Positions 18,001-27,197 of a DNA stretch of 64,000 nt are shown one piece after another. Both the position numbers and the translations under genes were made by a program. Within the stretch, counting starts at the first letter, position 1, and each line of letters starts with the position of its first letter. Source of the DNA: Paenibacillus rubinfantis (GTDB taxonomy: Bacteria; Bacillota; Bacilli; Paenibacillales; Paenibacillaceae); NCBI RefSeq assembly GCF_001486505.1, contig NZ_LN909065.1:372001-436000 (forward strand). Reading direction: 5' to 3'. The notes beneath the pieces were generated by a model. The model did not search any database, was not told the origin of the DNA, and worked only from the letters and a program-made list of their open reading frames with translations.

Positions 18001-18598
18001 ACTTCGGTTCCTCCACACTTTCCTTCAGGTGGCGCGTGCAATTATACAAACGCAAATCCCAGGATTGCTCTTTTCTCTCCAATATGGTTAAAGACAAATT
18101 CCCAATCCGCTCCTGGCATTGCTCCTGGTACAAAGCGATATATAACTGAGCCAACAGGCCGCCATGCGAAACGACCAACACATTGTTGTTTGCGTAACGC
18201 TCCGCCAAATCGCTCATAAAGGACAGAGCCCGCTGACGAATCTCCTCTTCTTTCTCTTGCCCCAGCTCGTGCCGGTCCCAATCCTTCCCCCATAACGTTT
18301 CCCGTTCCATCCAGGTCATGCCCTCAACCTGGCCAAATGACCGTTCCATCAAGCGCGAATCGGGATCGTACAGCGGAATCCCCAACGTCTCGGCCAAAAT
18401 CGCACCGGTCTCCCGCGCCCGCGATAAGTTGCTCGTCAAGACGAAATCCCAGCGGTATTCGCCTTCTTCCTTTAATCTTTTGCCGAGCAGCCGAGCTTGT
18501 TGCCGCCCTTCATCATTTAAGGGAATATCGCTTTGCCCTTGTATTCTTCCTATGGCGTTCCAATCGGTGAGTCCGTGGCGAATCAAACCAACGAGCAT
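17999..18598 (-). CDS. Histidine phosphatase family protein
   Basis: A 199-residue phosphoglycerate-mutase-like protein. LIRHGLTDWN at the N-terminus carries the phospho-accepting His; RARETGAIL supplies the second arginine; VVSHGGLLAQL near residue 145 supplies the second catalytic His. The acid residue lies in the RLMERSFGQVEG stretch. Substrates vary widely in this family (cofactor-independent mutase-like, CobC, PhoE types). ATG at 18598, six bases after GGGGG. It is likely a single-gene unit. Confidence 0.85.
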   Translation of the reverse strand: MLVGLIRHGLTDWNAIGRIQGQSDIPLNDEGRQQARLLGKRLKEEGEYRWDFVLTSNLSRARETGAILAETLGIPLYDPDSRLMERSFGQVEGMTWMERETLWGKDWDRHELGQEKEEEIRQRALSFMSDLAERYANNNVLVVSHGGLLAQLYIALYQEQCQERIGNLSLTILERKEQSWDLRLYNCTRHLKESVEEPK

Positions 18599-18617
18599 AT
18601 GCATCCCCCTTTAGATG

Positions 18618-18658
18618 TAAAAAACGCCCCGCCCGCTCCAGTAGCGGGAGAAGCGTTT
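18618..18658 (-). terminator. Terminator of the sigma/anti-sigma operon
   Basis: Minus-strand stem CCCGCT-ACTGG-AGCGGG, extended by outer AACGC/GCGTT pairing, with a T-run at 18618-18624. It lies just past the anti-sigma gene. Confidence 0.65.
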
Positions 18659-18671
18659 GGTATACCAACGT

Positions 18672-19274
18672 TTATCTTTTGGTGCGGCGTAGCCCTTTCC
18701 AGGAAATGAGCGCCAGCAGCATGCCCCCCATGGATAACACCATCCAGTACTGCGGGTAAGCCGGCCCCATCTGCACGGCAAATGGTTCTACAATCCCTCG
18801 CGAGACGCTAGGCAAGGCGATGGAAAATTCCGTATACGCCTCCGACTCCGATTCGGCTGCCGCGACCGCGGTTGGAAGGATTCCCGTCATCGGCTCTGCC
18901 GCATTCCGATCGGATGAAGTGTGATCCATTAACAGAAAAACGAAGCTGCATAAGAAGATGGCTATAAAACTAGCGGCCCAAAACACGACTCTCCGCCGAA
19001 TCCGGCGAGTGACGCCGCGCTTGACGTCGGGAGCCAGCCATGGTGATTCGGCATAAATCCGATCCATGACCCGCCGGTTGACCGCCTCCGCCTGTTCTTC
19101 CGTCACTTCCATCGGTATGTACTGCAGCATGTCCAAGCTTTCTTCCCATTGTTGGTATTCGCCCGTGCAAGACTCGCAGCCCAAAAGATGCCGCTCCAGC
19201 ATAAGTCGCTGAGGGTGTTGTTCGGGCAAATCCCGCAACAATCCGAACAATTCTTGGGCCTCTCTACAATTCAT
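18672..19274 (-). CDS. Anti-sigma factor with zinc-finger (HCC) domain
   Basis: A 200-residue membrane protein. The N-terminal anti-sigma zinc motif is MNCREAQELF with HLLGCESC at residues 29-36 (H-x3-C-x2-C). A transmembrane helix follows at about 93-115 (VVFWAASFIAIFLCSFVFLL), then an extracytoplasmic part, and a second hydrophobic segment near the C-terminus (about 175-193). The ATG overlaps the sigma gene stop in ATGA. It most likely holds the neighbouring sigma factor at the membrane; the signal is unknown. Confidence 0.85.
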   Translation of the reverse strand: MNCREAQELFGLLRDLPEQHPQRLMLERHLLGCESCTGEYQQWEESLDMLQYIPMEVTEEQAEAVNRRVMDRIYAESPWLAPDVKRGVTRRIRRRVVFWAASFIAIFLCSFVFLLMDHTSSDRNAAEPMTGILPTAVAAAESESEAYTEFSIALPSVSRGIVEPFAVQMGPAYPQYWMVLSMGGMLLALISWKGLRRTKR

Positions 19275-19864
19275 CTGCTTTTCATCCCTTCGTAATGCTC
19301 GTAGATGGGTTCATAAAAGTAGGGTTCAAGCTGACTTTTAACACTGCTGCGCGCCCGGAACAACAGCGACTTCACGGCGCTGACGCTCTGCCCCAGAATA
19401 TTCGCGATCTCCTGGTAATCCAATTGATCGTATTCGCGCAAGATCAAAGCCGATCTTTGCTTCTCCGGCAGATTGTTGATCGCTTCTCTCACCATGCCCA
19501 CTTTCTCGCTCCGCAATACCGCCTGCTCGGGGGCGATCTCGCTTGGCGCTACGGGAACGATCCCGCTTTCATCCAAGGGGACGTTGCCGTTTCTTTGCTT
19601 GCGGAGTTCGCTGAGCACCGTATTCCGGGCAATCGTGTACAACCAGGTTGAGAAAGAAGCATCCACCTCTCTGAAGGAATGCAAGCTGCGAAATGCTTTA
19701 TAGAACGTTTCCGAGCATAAATCTTCGGCAAGCAGCTCCATATGAGCGCTCTTTAACATGTGATAAACGAAGGCCAAGATCTTCCGCTGATACCTTCGCA
19801 TAAGCTCCGAGTACAGCTCCGTATTGCCTTCCTTAATCTCGCGAATCATTTGGGAATCCGTCAT
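19271..19864 (-). CDS. ECF-type RNA polymerase sigma factor
   Basis: A 197-residue sigma-70-family factor with region 2 (residues 20-90; LAEDLCSETFYKAFRSLHSF then FSTWLYTIARNTVLSELRKQ) and region 4 (130-185; LPEKQRSALILREYDQLDYQ then LGQSVSAVKSLLFRARSSVK). It belongs to the extracytoplasmic-function group and is followed directly by its anti-sigma partner. Upstream TGAAACC-like sequence near 19938 could be an autoregulated ECF promoter but the match is weak. Confidence 0.92.
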   Translation of the reverse strand: MTDSQMIREIKEGNTELYSELMRRYQRKILAFVYHMLKSAHMELLAEDLCSETFYKAFRSLHSFREVDASFSTWLYTIARNTVLSELRKQRNGNVPLDESGIVPVAPSEIAPEQAVLRSEKVGMVREAINNLPEKQRSALILREYDQLDYQEIANILGQSVSAVKSLLFRARSSVKSQLEPYFYEPIYEHYEGMKSR

Positions 19865-20179
19865 TTAGGTGCGATCCTCCTCGCGCTTCCATGGGCCATC
19901 TTCCCGTTCGATTCCAACAATTATTACCGAACAGGTTTCAAAAAGTTGCGGTGATCTATGTAACTTCGATAAAAAATTTAATCGACATGAAAGCAAATTA
20001 GCAGTGTAGCCAAACATCGAAGATATTATACCACAGGAGTTGGATTTATAAAAACATCCAATCCTGCTTAATTCATGGCAAAATTCGAAGGGATGCGATT
20101 TATCCTTGCCAGCCGATCCATAAATTCCCAGAGCTCTGCCTATTATGGCAAAGCTCTGGGCCGTCATTTTGAGCCGAAG
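19865..20179. other. Gap between sigma operon and thi operon
   Basis: No gene is convincing here. The minus strand from about 19985 to 19925 is AT-rich and contains GCAACTTTTTGAAACC, a loose ECF-promoter resemblance for the sigma gene. A strong stem-loop (CCCAGAGCT at 20129-20137 with AGCTCTGGG at 20153-20161) lies just after thiE and may end the thi transcript, though it has no U-tail. Confidence 0.4.
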
Positions 20180-20863
20180 CTAGGGGCGTAAGTCAGCTGC
20201 CGTAGCCGCGTAGAGGCGCGCCGCAGAATCCTGGACGTCAGTCGCTTGCGTGACAGCGGAAATCACGGCAACGCCATCCGCCCCGGCGCGGATCACTTCA
20301 CCCGCCGTCTCCGTGGTGATGCCGCCGATGCCGACCAGCGGTGAGGTGATACCGCGGGCGCGCAGCTCGCGGATCAAGCCCGGCCCTTGCGGCGCCTTGG
20401 CGTCCGCTTTCGAGGCCGTGGGATAGATCGGCCCGATGCCAAGGTAATCGGCGCCATGCCGTACGGCGGCCTCCGCTTCGGCGAATGTGTGCGCGGAGAC
20501 GCCGAGGATGCGGTCGACGATCCGGTCGCGAACCCGCGCGGCCGCCTCGTCCTCCTGGCCGACATGAACGCCGTCGGCCCCGATCTCGAGGGCCAGTTCC
20601 ACGTCATCGTTGACGAGGAACGGGACACCCCGCCGCCGGCAAGCCGCCTGCAGCTGGACGGCAAGCGCACGCAGCGGCTCCCCGGTGAGCGCTCCCGGCC
20701 CCTTCTCGCGGAATTGCACCAGCGTGATGCCGCCGGTTAGCGCCTCTTCCAATACGCGGAGTGGATGGTCACGGCAGTTCGTGCTGCCAAGCACCAAATA
20801 CGCGCGCAACAGCTTACGCATGCGGTCTCCCGCAATGCGGCCGCTCCCGACACCGCCGCTCAT
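20180..20863 (-). CDS. thiE: Thiamine phosphate synthase ThiE
   Basis: ThiE joins HMP-pyrophosphate and thiazole phosphate to thiamine monophosphate. The 227-residue TIM-barrel protein shows [28 protein letters not shown] with [19 protein letters not shown] and GIGGITTE plus the final phosphate-binding [11 protein letters not shown]. Its ATG overlaps the thiD stop in ATGA. The first 14 residues ([14 protein letters not shown]) are unlike the family; M15 could be an alternative start. Last gene of the TPP-riboswitch operon, in a locally very GC-rich stretch. Confidence 0.93.
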   Translation of the reverse strand: MSGGVGSGRIAGDRMRKLLRAYLVLGSTNCRDHPLRVLEEALTGGITLVQFREKGPGALTGEPLRALAVQLQAACRRRGVPFLVNDDVELALEIGADGVHVGQEDEAAARVRDRIVDRILGVSAHTFAEAEAAVRHGADYLGIGPIYPTASKADAKAPQGPGLIRELRARGITSPLVGIGGITTETAGEVIRAGADGVAVISAVTQATDVQDSAARLYAATAADLRP

Positions 20864-21678
20864 CGGGAGGCTCCTTGCAGCCGGCGATAAGCGAAATGGT
20901 TGGTCGGGCCATGCCCCTGTCCCAACCGAAGCTCCTGCTCGATCGCTGCCTGGATAAAGGCTCGCGCGATTCGCACCGCCTCCAGGGCCGGCGTTCCCTT
21001 GGCGAGCTCCGCCGTCAACGCGGCCGAGAACGTGCAGCCCGTGCCATGCGTATGCGGCGTGGGAATGCGCTGCCCAACCAATTCGGTGAAGGCCGCCCCG
21101 TCGTAATACAAATCGACGATCCGGTCGCCGGGATCTACATCGTGGCCGCCTTTGACAACGACCTGACGCGCCCCGTAGGCACAGATTCGTTTGGCCGCCT
21201 CACGGCGGTCCTCCATGCTGCGGATCGTCAAGCCGGACAATACCTCCGCTTCAGGGAGGTTGGGCGTCACGAGATATGCCAACGGCAGCAGCTGCCCGCG
21301 CAGCGCCTGCACCGCTTCCGACTGCAGCAAGGAAGCCCCGCCTTTAGCGACCATCACCGGATCGACGACCACTTGGGTCCAGCCGAAAGCGCGAATTTGC
21401 GCGGCAACGGCCTCGATGATCTCCGCGCTGAACAGCATCCCGGTTTTTAACGCATCTACGCCAAGATCCGAACCAACCGCCTCAATTTGCTCCGCGGCGG
21501 CTTCCGGAGGCAGCGGGTAGACCTTCGATACGCCTAGTGTATTTTGGACCGTCACCGCGGTGATCGCCGACATGCCGTAAACGTCCAGCTCCTGGAACGT
21601 TTTGAGGTCGGCTTGAATGCCGGCTCCGCCGCCGCTGTCCGACCCGGCAATCGTTAACGCTCTGGCGATCCGGCTCAT
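20860..21678 (-). CDS. thiD: Hydroxymethylpyrimidine/phosphomethylpyrimidine kinase ThiD
   Basis: ThiD phosphorylates HMP and HMP-phosphate in pyrimidine supply for thiamine. The 272-residue ribokinase-fold enzyme has [20 protein letters not shown] at the start, [28 protein letters not shown] and the catalytic anion-hole motif [20 protein letters not shown]. The ATG at 21678 overlaps the stop of the (broken) thiM frame at 21675 in ATGA. Because the thiM deletion changes frame, the thiM start now reads through into thiD without a stop, giving a possible 484-residue fusion. Confidence 0.93.
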   Translation of the reverse strand: MSRIARALTIAGSDSGGGAGIQADLKTFQELDVYGMSAITAVTVQNTLGVSKVYPLPPEAAAEQIEAVGSDLGVDALKTGMLFSAEIIEAVAAQIRAFGWTQVVVDPVMVAKGGASLLQSEAVQALRGQLLPLAYLVTPNLPEAEVLSGLTIRSMEDRREAAKRICAYGARQVVVKGGHDVDPGDRIVDLYYDGAAFTELVGQRIPTPHTHGTGCTFSAALTAELAKGTPALEAVRIARAFIQAAIEQELRLGQGHGPTNHFAYRRLQGASR

Positions 21679-22314
21679 CCGACCCACCATCCGCCGGTGC
21701 CGGTCGCCTGCAATTCGGTCACCGCCGCGTGACCCTTGAGTGAATGCGGGTGAAGCTTCGCCAGCTCGTCGAGGAATGCGATCTGGAAGCTGCCCGGGCC
21801 GGCGGAAGCCGTCCGCTCGGCCGCTCGGGAGGCGGCGGCGCCGTAGAACGCCATCGGTCGCTTCGGTGCCCGCGGCGTCGCCGGCGTCCACGCCCTTGAT
21901 CTCGCGGGATTCCCCGAAGAGATGGGCGATTTCCGCCGCATTGCCGCGCACGAGCGACACCTTCACCTCGCGCAGGATGCGCAGGGCCGATTCGGTCCGG
22001 AACGCGGTGGCGCCCGCGCCAACCGGATCAAGCAGCACCGGTACGCCGTGGGCGTTCGCCGACCGGCCCGCAAGGATCATCGCCTCAACCTGCGGCGTCG
22101 ATAGCGTGCCGATGTTCAGGACGAGCGCCCCGGCGATTTTAGCCATATCCGCCACCTCCTCGGGCGCGTAAGCCATGACCGGTGACGCGCCCAGCGCGTA
22201 CAAGCCGTTGGCCGTAAAATTCGTGACGACAACGTTGGTGATGTTATGGACGAGCGGTTTCGTATTTTGTACCTTTTCCAGGACATCGGAAAGTTCTTTT
22301 TCTAACAAGCTCAT
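21675..22314 (-). pseudogene. thiM: Hydroxyethylthiazole kinase ThiM, internally deleted and frameshifted
   Basis: ThiM salvages the thiazole moiety by phosphorylating it. Residues 1-145 are typical ([71 protein letters not shown]). At about 21850-21860 the frame shifts; in the shifted frame the authentic C-terminus resumes ([20 protein letters not shown] to the stop at 21675). About 70 codons are missing, including the TGE and TG-GC catalytic cysteine region of intact homologues. The product of the first frame continues into thiD. No activity is expected. A real deletion and an assembly error are both possible. Confidence 0.85.
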
Positions 22315-22361
22315 GGACTTTCAACCTCTCTTTCGATCATTTGACTGGTTTCGCGGAAAGG

Positions 22362-23069
22362 TCAGCGGCTCGCCGCGACGTCCGGCTGCAGCATCGGTAG
22401 GGCTACCGGCCAGTCTTCCAGCCGATACGCCATGTCCCAGAAGAGATATTCCAGCTGGCAGCTCTGCAAAAAATGCTCGGCCATACGTTGTCGCTCCGCC
22501 GGATTGGCGGTTTCTGCCCATTGGTCCAACGCCTGTTTGAACTTTTCTGTGACACCTCCCGCCCGTTGACCGTAGAACGTGATCCACTCATAATACGGAT
22601 GCTCCGGCGTTGGTTGTACTTCCTCCAGCAGCTTCTGACCGATCTCCAGATAAGTCCATGGACAAGGCAGGAGCACTGCAAAAATTTCTCCCAAACTTCC
22701 TTCATGGGCCACCGTCAGCATATGACGGATGTAATGATGTGCCGAAGGCGCAAGCGGAAAGCCCTGCAGATCCTCAAAGTTCACCCCGGCGACTCGGCAG
22801 AAATTGTGATGTGGATGGATCTCGCTGTTTAAGATGAAATCGATCTGTTGATTGAACACCGCGATCTCCTCGCGGGTGTGACACTTGGAAATCGCGATCC
22901 CGTAGATCCGCATATAGGCATTTAAATATTCAAAGTCCTGCTTCACGTAATGAATCAGCTGTTCTTTCTGTAATTGGCCGCTCGCAATCCCTCTGACAAA
23001 TGGATGATCGAATATCGCTTGATAAATTCCGTCCGCCTGCTTGCGCAACTCTTGAGAAAAACTCAACAT
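22362..23069 (-). CDS. tenA: Thiaminase II / aminopyrimidine aminohydrolase TenA
   Basis: TenA hydrolyses aminopyrimidine breakdown products of thiamine so that HMP can be salvaged. The 235-residue helical protein has FDHPFVRGIASGQL, the CHTREE stretch, and LLPCPWTYLEIG with the catalytic Cys near residue 140, and a C-terminal Glu in CQLEYLFWDMAYRLEDWP. The ATG at 23069 is preferred over the upstream GTG because it keeps five bases from GGGAGG. First gene after the TPP riboswitch, so expression should fall when thiamine pyrophosphate is plentiful. Confidence 0.93.
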   Translation of the reverse strand: MLSFSQELRKQADGIYQAIFDHPFVRGIASGQLQKEQLIHYVKQDFEYLNAYMRIYGIAISKCHTREEIAVFNQQIDFILNSEIHPHHNFCRVAGVNFEDLQGFPLAPSAHHYIRHMLTVAHEGSLGEIFAVLLPCPWTYLEIGQKLLEEVQPTPEHPYYEWITFYGQRAGGVTEKFKQALDQWAETANPAERQRMAEHFLQSCQLEYLFWDMAYRLEDWPVALPMLQPDVAASR

Positions 23070-23141
23070 CTCCACCTCCCGTCATATTGGCAAGGAAATC
23101 CCCCGAGAGGACAACGGCGAACCCCGCGGCCATGAGAGCGC

Positions 23142-23170
23142 AAAAAAGCCGCTCCGTAGAGGGAGCGGCT
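23142..23170 (-). terminator. Terminator of the TPP riboswitch
   Basis: Minus-strand stem AGCCGCTCC-CTCTA(C)-GGAGCGGCT followed by TTTTTT, about 60 bases after the aptamer and before tenA; the expected expression platform of a transcriptional riboswitch. Confidence 0.85.
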
Positions 23171-23230
23171 GTATCAAGCCCTAGGCAATCCGGTATACGG
23201 CAGCCTAAGACCCTTTCACATGGGCCGGCT

Positions 23231-23318
23231 CCACTTTCCTACGCTAGTATGAACTAGATCAGGTTCAAAGGGTCCAAGATGGTCTCTTGTCTCAGCCGAT
23301 TACGGCGCCCCTAGTGGA
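23231..23318 (-). promoter_or_regulatory. TPP (thi-box) riboswitch aptamer
   Basis: Read on the minus strand the aptamer begins CACTAGGGGCGCCG (23317 downward), continues with the conserved GGCTGAGA (23290-23297), ACCCTTTGAACCTGATCTAG (about 23254-23273) and ends in the CGTAGGAAAGTGG element at 23231-23244. These are the invariant pieces of the thi-box. It controls tenA-thiM-thiD-thiE by premature termination. Confidence 0.95.
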
Positions 23319-23340
23319 TTTCCTATGTAATTCATCTTTT

Positions 23341-23369
23341 ACTCTACCGACCCTTGCCTGGATTGTCAA
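23341..23369 (-). promoter_or_regulatory. Promoter of the thi operon
   Basis: Minus strand TTGACA (23364-23369), 17-base spacer, TAGAGT (23341-23346), a few bases upstream of the riboswitch aptamer. Confidence 0.75.
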
Positions 23370-23518
23370 TCCCGTCCAGTAAAAAGAATAGTTGGATTGC
23401 TTGCGTCTCTCGTCTACACCAACCCCGCCCGACTGCATAGCATAAATAACAGGGAATTGTTCCCGATCTGTTCCCATGACATGCAACCGGACTCCATCAA
23501 GTTAAGGAAGGTTAAGCC

Positions 23519-23821
23519 ATGAACTCAGCCGGAAAGAACAAGTCCTCGTCCTCCAGCAAGAAAAACGGCAAAAAGGGCGGTTTCCGGCCCAAAACCCCGG
23601 AATATACCGTAGCAGCGCTGCTGCTCTCCGGCAAGCTTCGCGTGGATTCCGTCCAGTTATACCGCAACGCGACCATGTTCGTCTCCCTCGTTGGCGAATA
23701 CAAAACGATCAGCAGTGACGCCAATGCCGACAAGCTGCTGAACTTCCTCAACGAAAACGGGGATATCACCATCAACGACATCGTTAATGCTATGAAGAAA
23801 AAAGCGGACAATTCCTCCTGA
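23519..23821 (+). CDS. Small basic protein of unknown function
   Basis: A 100-residue protein with a Ser/Lys-rich, probably disordered N-terminus (residues 1-26) and a compact helical C-terminal part (VAALLLSGKLRVDSVQLYRN then NENGDITINDIVNAM). AAGGAAGG is seven bases upstream of the ATG, and codon use is like the neighbours. I do not recognise the family; the basic tail hints at nucleic-acid or membrane contact, no more. Divergent from the thi operon. Confidence 0.65.
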   Translation: MNSAGKNKSSSSSKKNGKKGGFRPKTPEYTVAALLLSGKLRVDSVQLYRNATMFVSLVGEYKTISSDANADKLLNFLNENGDITINDIVNAMKKKADNSS

Positions 23822-23906
23822 ATCGGCTCGCTCATGATTCGCACAGCTTACCGACCGGAAGAACTGTTCACCTTACGATAACTATCCAAGATGCGGGGGT
23901 TTACCG

Positions 23907-24029
23907 ATGAGTCAATTTGACGGCGAGGGTTTCTCAGAATTGATTGTGATCATCATCCTGGTGGTTTTGTTTTTCTATGGTTCCAACGATATCGAAACGC
24001 TGACGGGCGCCCCCACTTCCGATAACTGA
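23907..24029 (+). CDS. Putative 40-residue single-span membrane peptide
   Basis: A short frame encoding MSQFDGEGFSELIVIIIL then VVLFFYGSNDIETLTG and a short tail. An acidic N-terminus is followed by one hydrophobic helix of about 15-17 residues. The ribosome site (GGGGG eight bases before ATG) is weak. It resembles small sporulation-associated membrane peptides in general shape only. A perfect nine-base inverted repeat (about 24002-24010 and 24033-24041) overlaps its stop and may end both this and the facing mannosidase gene. Confidence 0.45.
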   Translation: MSQFDGEGFSELIVIIILVVLFFYGSNDIETLTGAPTSDN

Positions 24030-24056
24030 CGGAGGCGCCCGTTCTGCGCGGTTTCG

Positions 24057-27000
24057 TTATTTCAGCTGGAGGCGTATCGTTTTGATTTCATAAGGCGAGA
24101 CCGTCAATTCGGGCTCTGCCGCCAAAGAGGCTTCTCCTGTCGGCCGTTCCATCAAATCGGTTTCCTGCCAGGAGACCACGGGGATTCCGAAGTGCAAGCG
24201 TACGCGGCCCCGGCCCCCCTTATATTCATGGAAACGGACGATCAGGTCGTTACCGTCCTCCGCTTTTTTAACCGAATCGATGATGACATCTGCACTGCCA
24301 CTCGTCTGAAGCAGCGAGAACGATGTGGTCTGGGCTTGCCCCGGCGTGGTGTATACCGGCTGATTCAGCAGCGCTGCCGCTTGTACGGTGCCGCCCTCGG
24401 ACCAATGACCTTCATGTGGATACAGCGCATACGTAAACTCATGTTCGCCGCGATCCGCTTGGGGATCTGGATACGTTGCCGATTTCAACAGGGACAGGCG
24501 GATCACATGATCCTTAATGTCATGGCCATATTTGCAATCATTCAGCAGGCTGACCCCGTACCCGTGCTCCGACAAATCCACCCATTGATGTCCCACCGTC
24601 TCAAACCGGGCAAAGTCCCAGGAGGTATTCCAGTGCGTCGGCCGCTTGACGTTGCCGAATTGGATGTCGTAGGTGGCTTCCGTCGCCCGTACGTCCACCG
24701 GAAAAGCGACCTTCAGCAGCTGCTGACGTTCCTGCCAATCGACCCAGGTCCGGAAATCGATCCGCCGGTTGTCGGCGTAAAGGATCATCTGTTGACGGAT
24801 CGTCGAGCTCATGTACGTCCAGGTAAAAGTAACGACGGCTCGCAGCGTTCCGGTAACGACCTCACATTTCTGTAGTTGCTCGACCTCACGTTGCTTCTCC
24901 TGATAGAACACATCGATGTCCCATGCTTCAAACATTTTGGGCTTATCTTCAAAAACCTGCAGCACATTGCCCCGTTCGCCGGAGGCAAGCACCTCCCGGC
25001 CCGCGGCGCGGTCGTAGATCGAAACGAGCTGACCGCGATCGTTCCACTCGATGTCATAGAGCGGAGTTTCGATCCCGTTAGACCGGGCTTTAAACGGTTC
25101 ACTAGCGGCAGCCGCCGCCTGACCGCCCTTCTTGCGCTGGATCGTCACAAAGCCCAGCGGCGGCACGTTCTCCACGCGCACCCAAACCGTGGTCCCGTCG
25201 AACTCGGATGGCAGCTCTTGCCCCTCTTGGCCGTTTGCCTGAATCCATTTCGTTCCGGATTCTTGGACTGTCAAGTCCAGGGCCACCAAACCGGTATAGG
25301 ACCAAGAGGACGGATTCCACACGGTAAACGAATCCCCTGCATCGCTCGTCAAGGCTTGGATGGCCTGCTCCCGGCAGGATTCCAGCAACGATTCAGCCTC
25401 TGCATATTCCAGCTTAGAATCGCGATACACCTCCGGAATGGACGAGCCCGGAATGATGTCGTGGAATTGGTTGCGCAGGATCGTTTTCCAGCTTTCGTCC
25501 AGCTTTGCTTTTGGATAAGCCTCCCAGCTTCCGGCTCCCGCAAGCAGCGCTTGCAAGCTGAGCAACCATTCGGCATCCCGAGACAGCAGCTCCAGCTTGC
25601 GGTTCTGCTTTTTGTTGTACGCCTGGCTGGTGTAGGTCCCTCTGTGGTATTCCAGGTACAGCTCGCCGTCCCAAGTATGGATGTAACGGTCCGCCGCCTC
25701 AACGGTCTCATGCAGCTTCGCAAAATAATCGTCCGCTCTTCCCGTCGTCACGCGCGGAAGGCCTGGCATTTCGTCTAGACGCCGCCGCAGCTCCAAATGC
25801 TCGCGGTTGACGCCACCGCCGCCATCGCCGTAGCCATAAGAGAGCAGGAGCTCCTTATTTAATTCCTTGTCACGGTACGTTTCCCAAATGCCTTGCACAC
25901 TGGACGCCTCGATTTGCCCGTTGTACGTATACCACCAGAAATTGCCGTCCTGCGGTGTGGTGATAAAGTGGGTCAGCACCTCGCTGCCGTCAATCCCGCG
26001 CCAACGGAACGTATCATGCGGCATCCGGTTGTATTGGTTCCAGCTGATTTTTGTGGTCATAAACGTGTTGATTCCGGACTTGCGAAGGATCTGCGGCAGG
26101 GCCCAGCTGTAGCCGAATACGTCCGGAAGCCACAAATAGGTGCACTCTTGACCAAATTCATCCCGTAAAAACCGCGTCCCGTACAGCAGCTGCCGCACCA
26201 GTGATTCCCCGCTCGTCAAGTTGCAGTCCGCCTCCAGCCACATGCCGCCGGCCGCTTCCCAGCGCCCTTCTTTAACGCGTTCCTTGATTTGTTCATAGAG
26301 CTCCGGGTAATCCTGCTTAATATATTCGTACAGCTGCGGTTGCGTCTGTAGAAATACGTATTCCGGGAACATTTCCATCAAGCGCAGCACGGTGCTGAAG
26401 CTGCGGGCTGCTTTTTCCCGCGTATGCTTCAGCCGCCACAACCAGGCGACATCGATATGGGTATGTCCGATGCATTGCACTGTGACCGGCGACGTCTTCT
26501 TCATTCCCGCCACCACTTGAGTTAATTGCTCCTCCGCTTCCGTCAACGAGGCATAAAACGCATCCGATCCCGGATAGGACCAATCGATCAGCAGGAACGC
26601 GCGATCCAGCGCCGTCAACAGATCGGTCCGCTCCGGCGCGTTTGCCGGCAGGACCTCCACCGTCTGCATCACCGCGCGGGCCGTATAATATAAGCGGTCA
26701 ACTGTGCCATCGAGCCAAGCGATCTCCGCCCGTTGGATCCGGTGTTCCTGCACTTGCGGCTTTCCGCCGCCCTCGAGTCCGGACCATAAACGGAATTGCA
26801 GCTTGACCTGTGTACCGGAAGCCTCTTCCGGGAAAAACACCTCCTGGTGATTCATATCCACCCCTTGGAAGGGATCACCGTTTATATAGAGGAGCGATTC
26901 GAACCCGGAGTTGTTTCCTCCACCCGTTTTGCCGAAGTCAAACACGCCGACGATTTGACGCCCTTTCCAAGCTGCCGGAAGCTCAACCTCCGTTTCCAGC

Positions 27001-27197
27001 CATAAATAAAGATCGCGGCCTTCCCAGCGTTCTCCCGCCTGCATCGTGGACCATGGCCCCTCCTGGGGCGGCCTGGCGCCGATGCGCCCTTCCTCGTCCA
27101 CTTGCGCGCGGAACGCCTCGATCGGCTGGGCATCGCGGTAACGATAAGCCTCCAGCTCGCGAATCCGTGCATTTAATTTCTCTTCCGTCCAGAACAT
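24057..27197 (-). CDS. Alpha-mannosidase, glycoside hydrolase family 38
   Basis: A 1046-residue cytoplasmic GH38 enzyme (no signal peptide) that should release alpha-linked mannose from oligosaccharides. After an N-terminal beta domain (1-235) the catalytic domain opens with CIGHTHIDVAWLWRLKHTRE near 243 (zinc ligands His and Asp) and holds TYLWLPDVFGYSWALPQI with the Asp nucleophile near 359. The mid domain (IIPGSSIPEVYRDS near 600) and long C-terminal beta region are intact. It stands alone and divergent from an AraC regulator, likely its activator in response to a mannoside. Specificity (alpha-1,3, 1,2 or 1,6) is not readable. Confidence 0.92.
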   Translation of the reverse strand: MFWTEEKLNARIRELEAYRYRDAQPIEAFRAQVDEEGRIGARPPQEGPWSTMQAGERWEGRDLYLWLETEVELPAAWKGRQIVGVFDFGKTGGGNNSGFESLLYINGDPFQGVDMNHQEVFFPEEASGTQVKLQFRLWSGLEGGGKPQVQEHRIQRAEIAWLDGTVDRLYYTARAVMQTVEVLPANAPERTDLLTALDRAFLLIDWSYPGSDAFYASLTEAEEQLTQVVAGMKKTSPVTVQCIGHTHIDVAWLWRLKHTREKAARSFSTVLRLMEMFPEYVFLQTQPQLYEYIKQDYPELYEQIKERVKEGRWEAAGGMWLEADCNLTSGESLVRQLLYGTRFLRDEFGQECTYLWLPDVFGYSWALPQILRKSGINTFMTTKISWNQYNRMPHDTFRWRGIDGSEVLTHFITTPQDGNFWWYTYNGQIEASSVQGIWETYRDKELNKELLLSYGYGDGGGGVNREHLELRRRLDEMPGLPRVTTGRADDYFAKLHETVEAADRYIHTWDGELYLEYHRGTYTSQAYNKKQNRKLELLSRDAEWLLSLQALLAGAGSWEAYPKAKLDESWKTILRNQFHDIIPGSSIPEVYRDSKLEYAEAESLLESCREQAIQALTSDAGDSFTVWNPSSWSYTGLVALDLTVQESGTKWIQANGQEGQELPSEFDGTTVWVRVENVPPLGFVTIQRKKGGQAAAAASEPFKARSNGIETPLYDIEWNDRGQLVSIYDRAAGREVLASGERGNVLQVFEDKPKMFEAWDIDVFYQEKQREVEQLQKCEVVTGTLRAVVTFTWTYMSSTIRQQMILYADNRRIDFRTWVDWQERQQLLKVAFPVDVRATEATYDIQFGNVKRPTHWNTSWDFARFETVGHQWVDLSEHGYGVSLLNDCKYGHDIKDHVIRLSLLKSATYPDPQADRGEHEFTYALYPHEGHWSEGGTVQAAALLNQPVYTTPGQAQTTSFSLLQTSGSADVIIDSVKKAEDGNDLIVRFHEYKGGRGRVRLHFGIPVVSWQETDLMERPTGEASLAAEPELTVSPYEIKTIRLQLK

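Noticed and set aside
19865..20167. 100-codon minus-strand frame upstream of the sigma gene
   Set aside because: No ribosome site, spans the likely promoter and a hairpin; treated as non-coding.
20761..21450. 229-codon plus-strand frame opposite thiD
   Set aside because: A shadow of the GC-rich thi genes; no recognisable domain.
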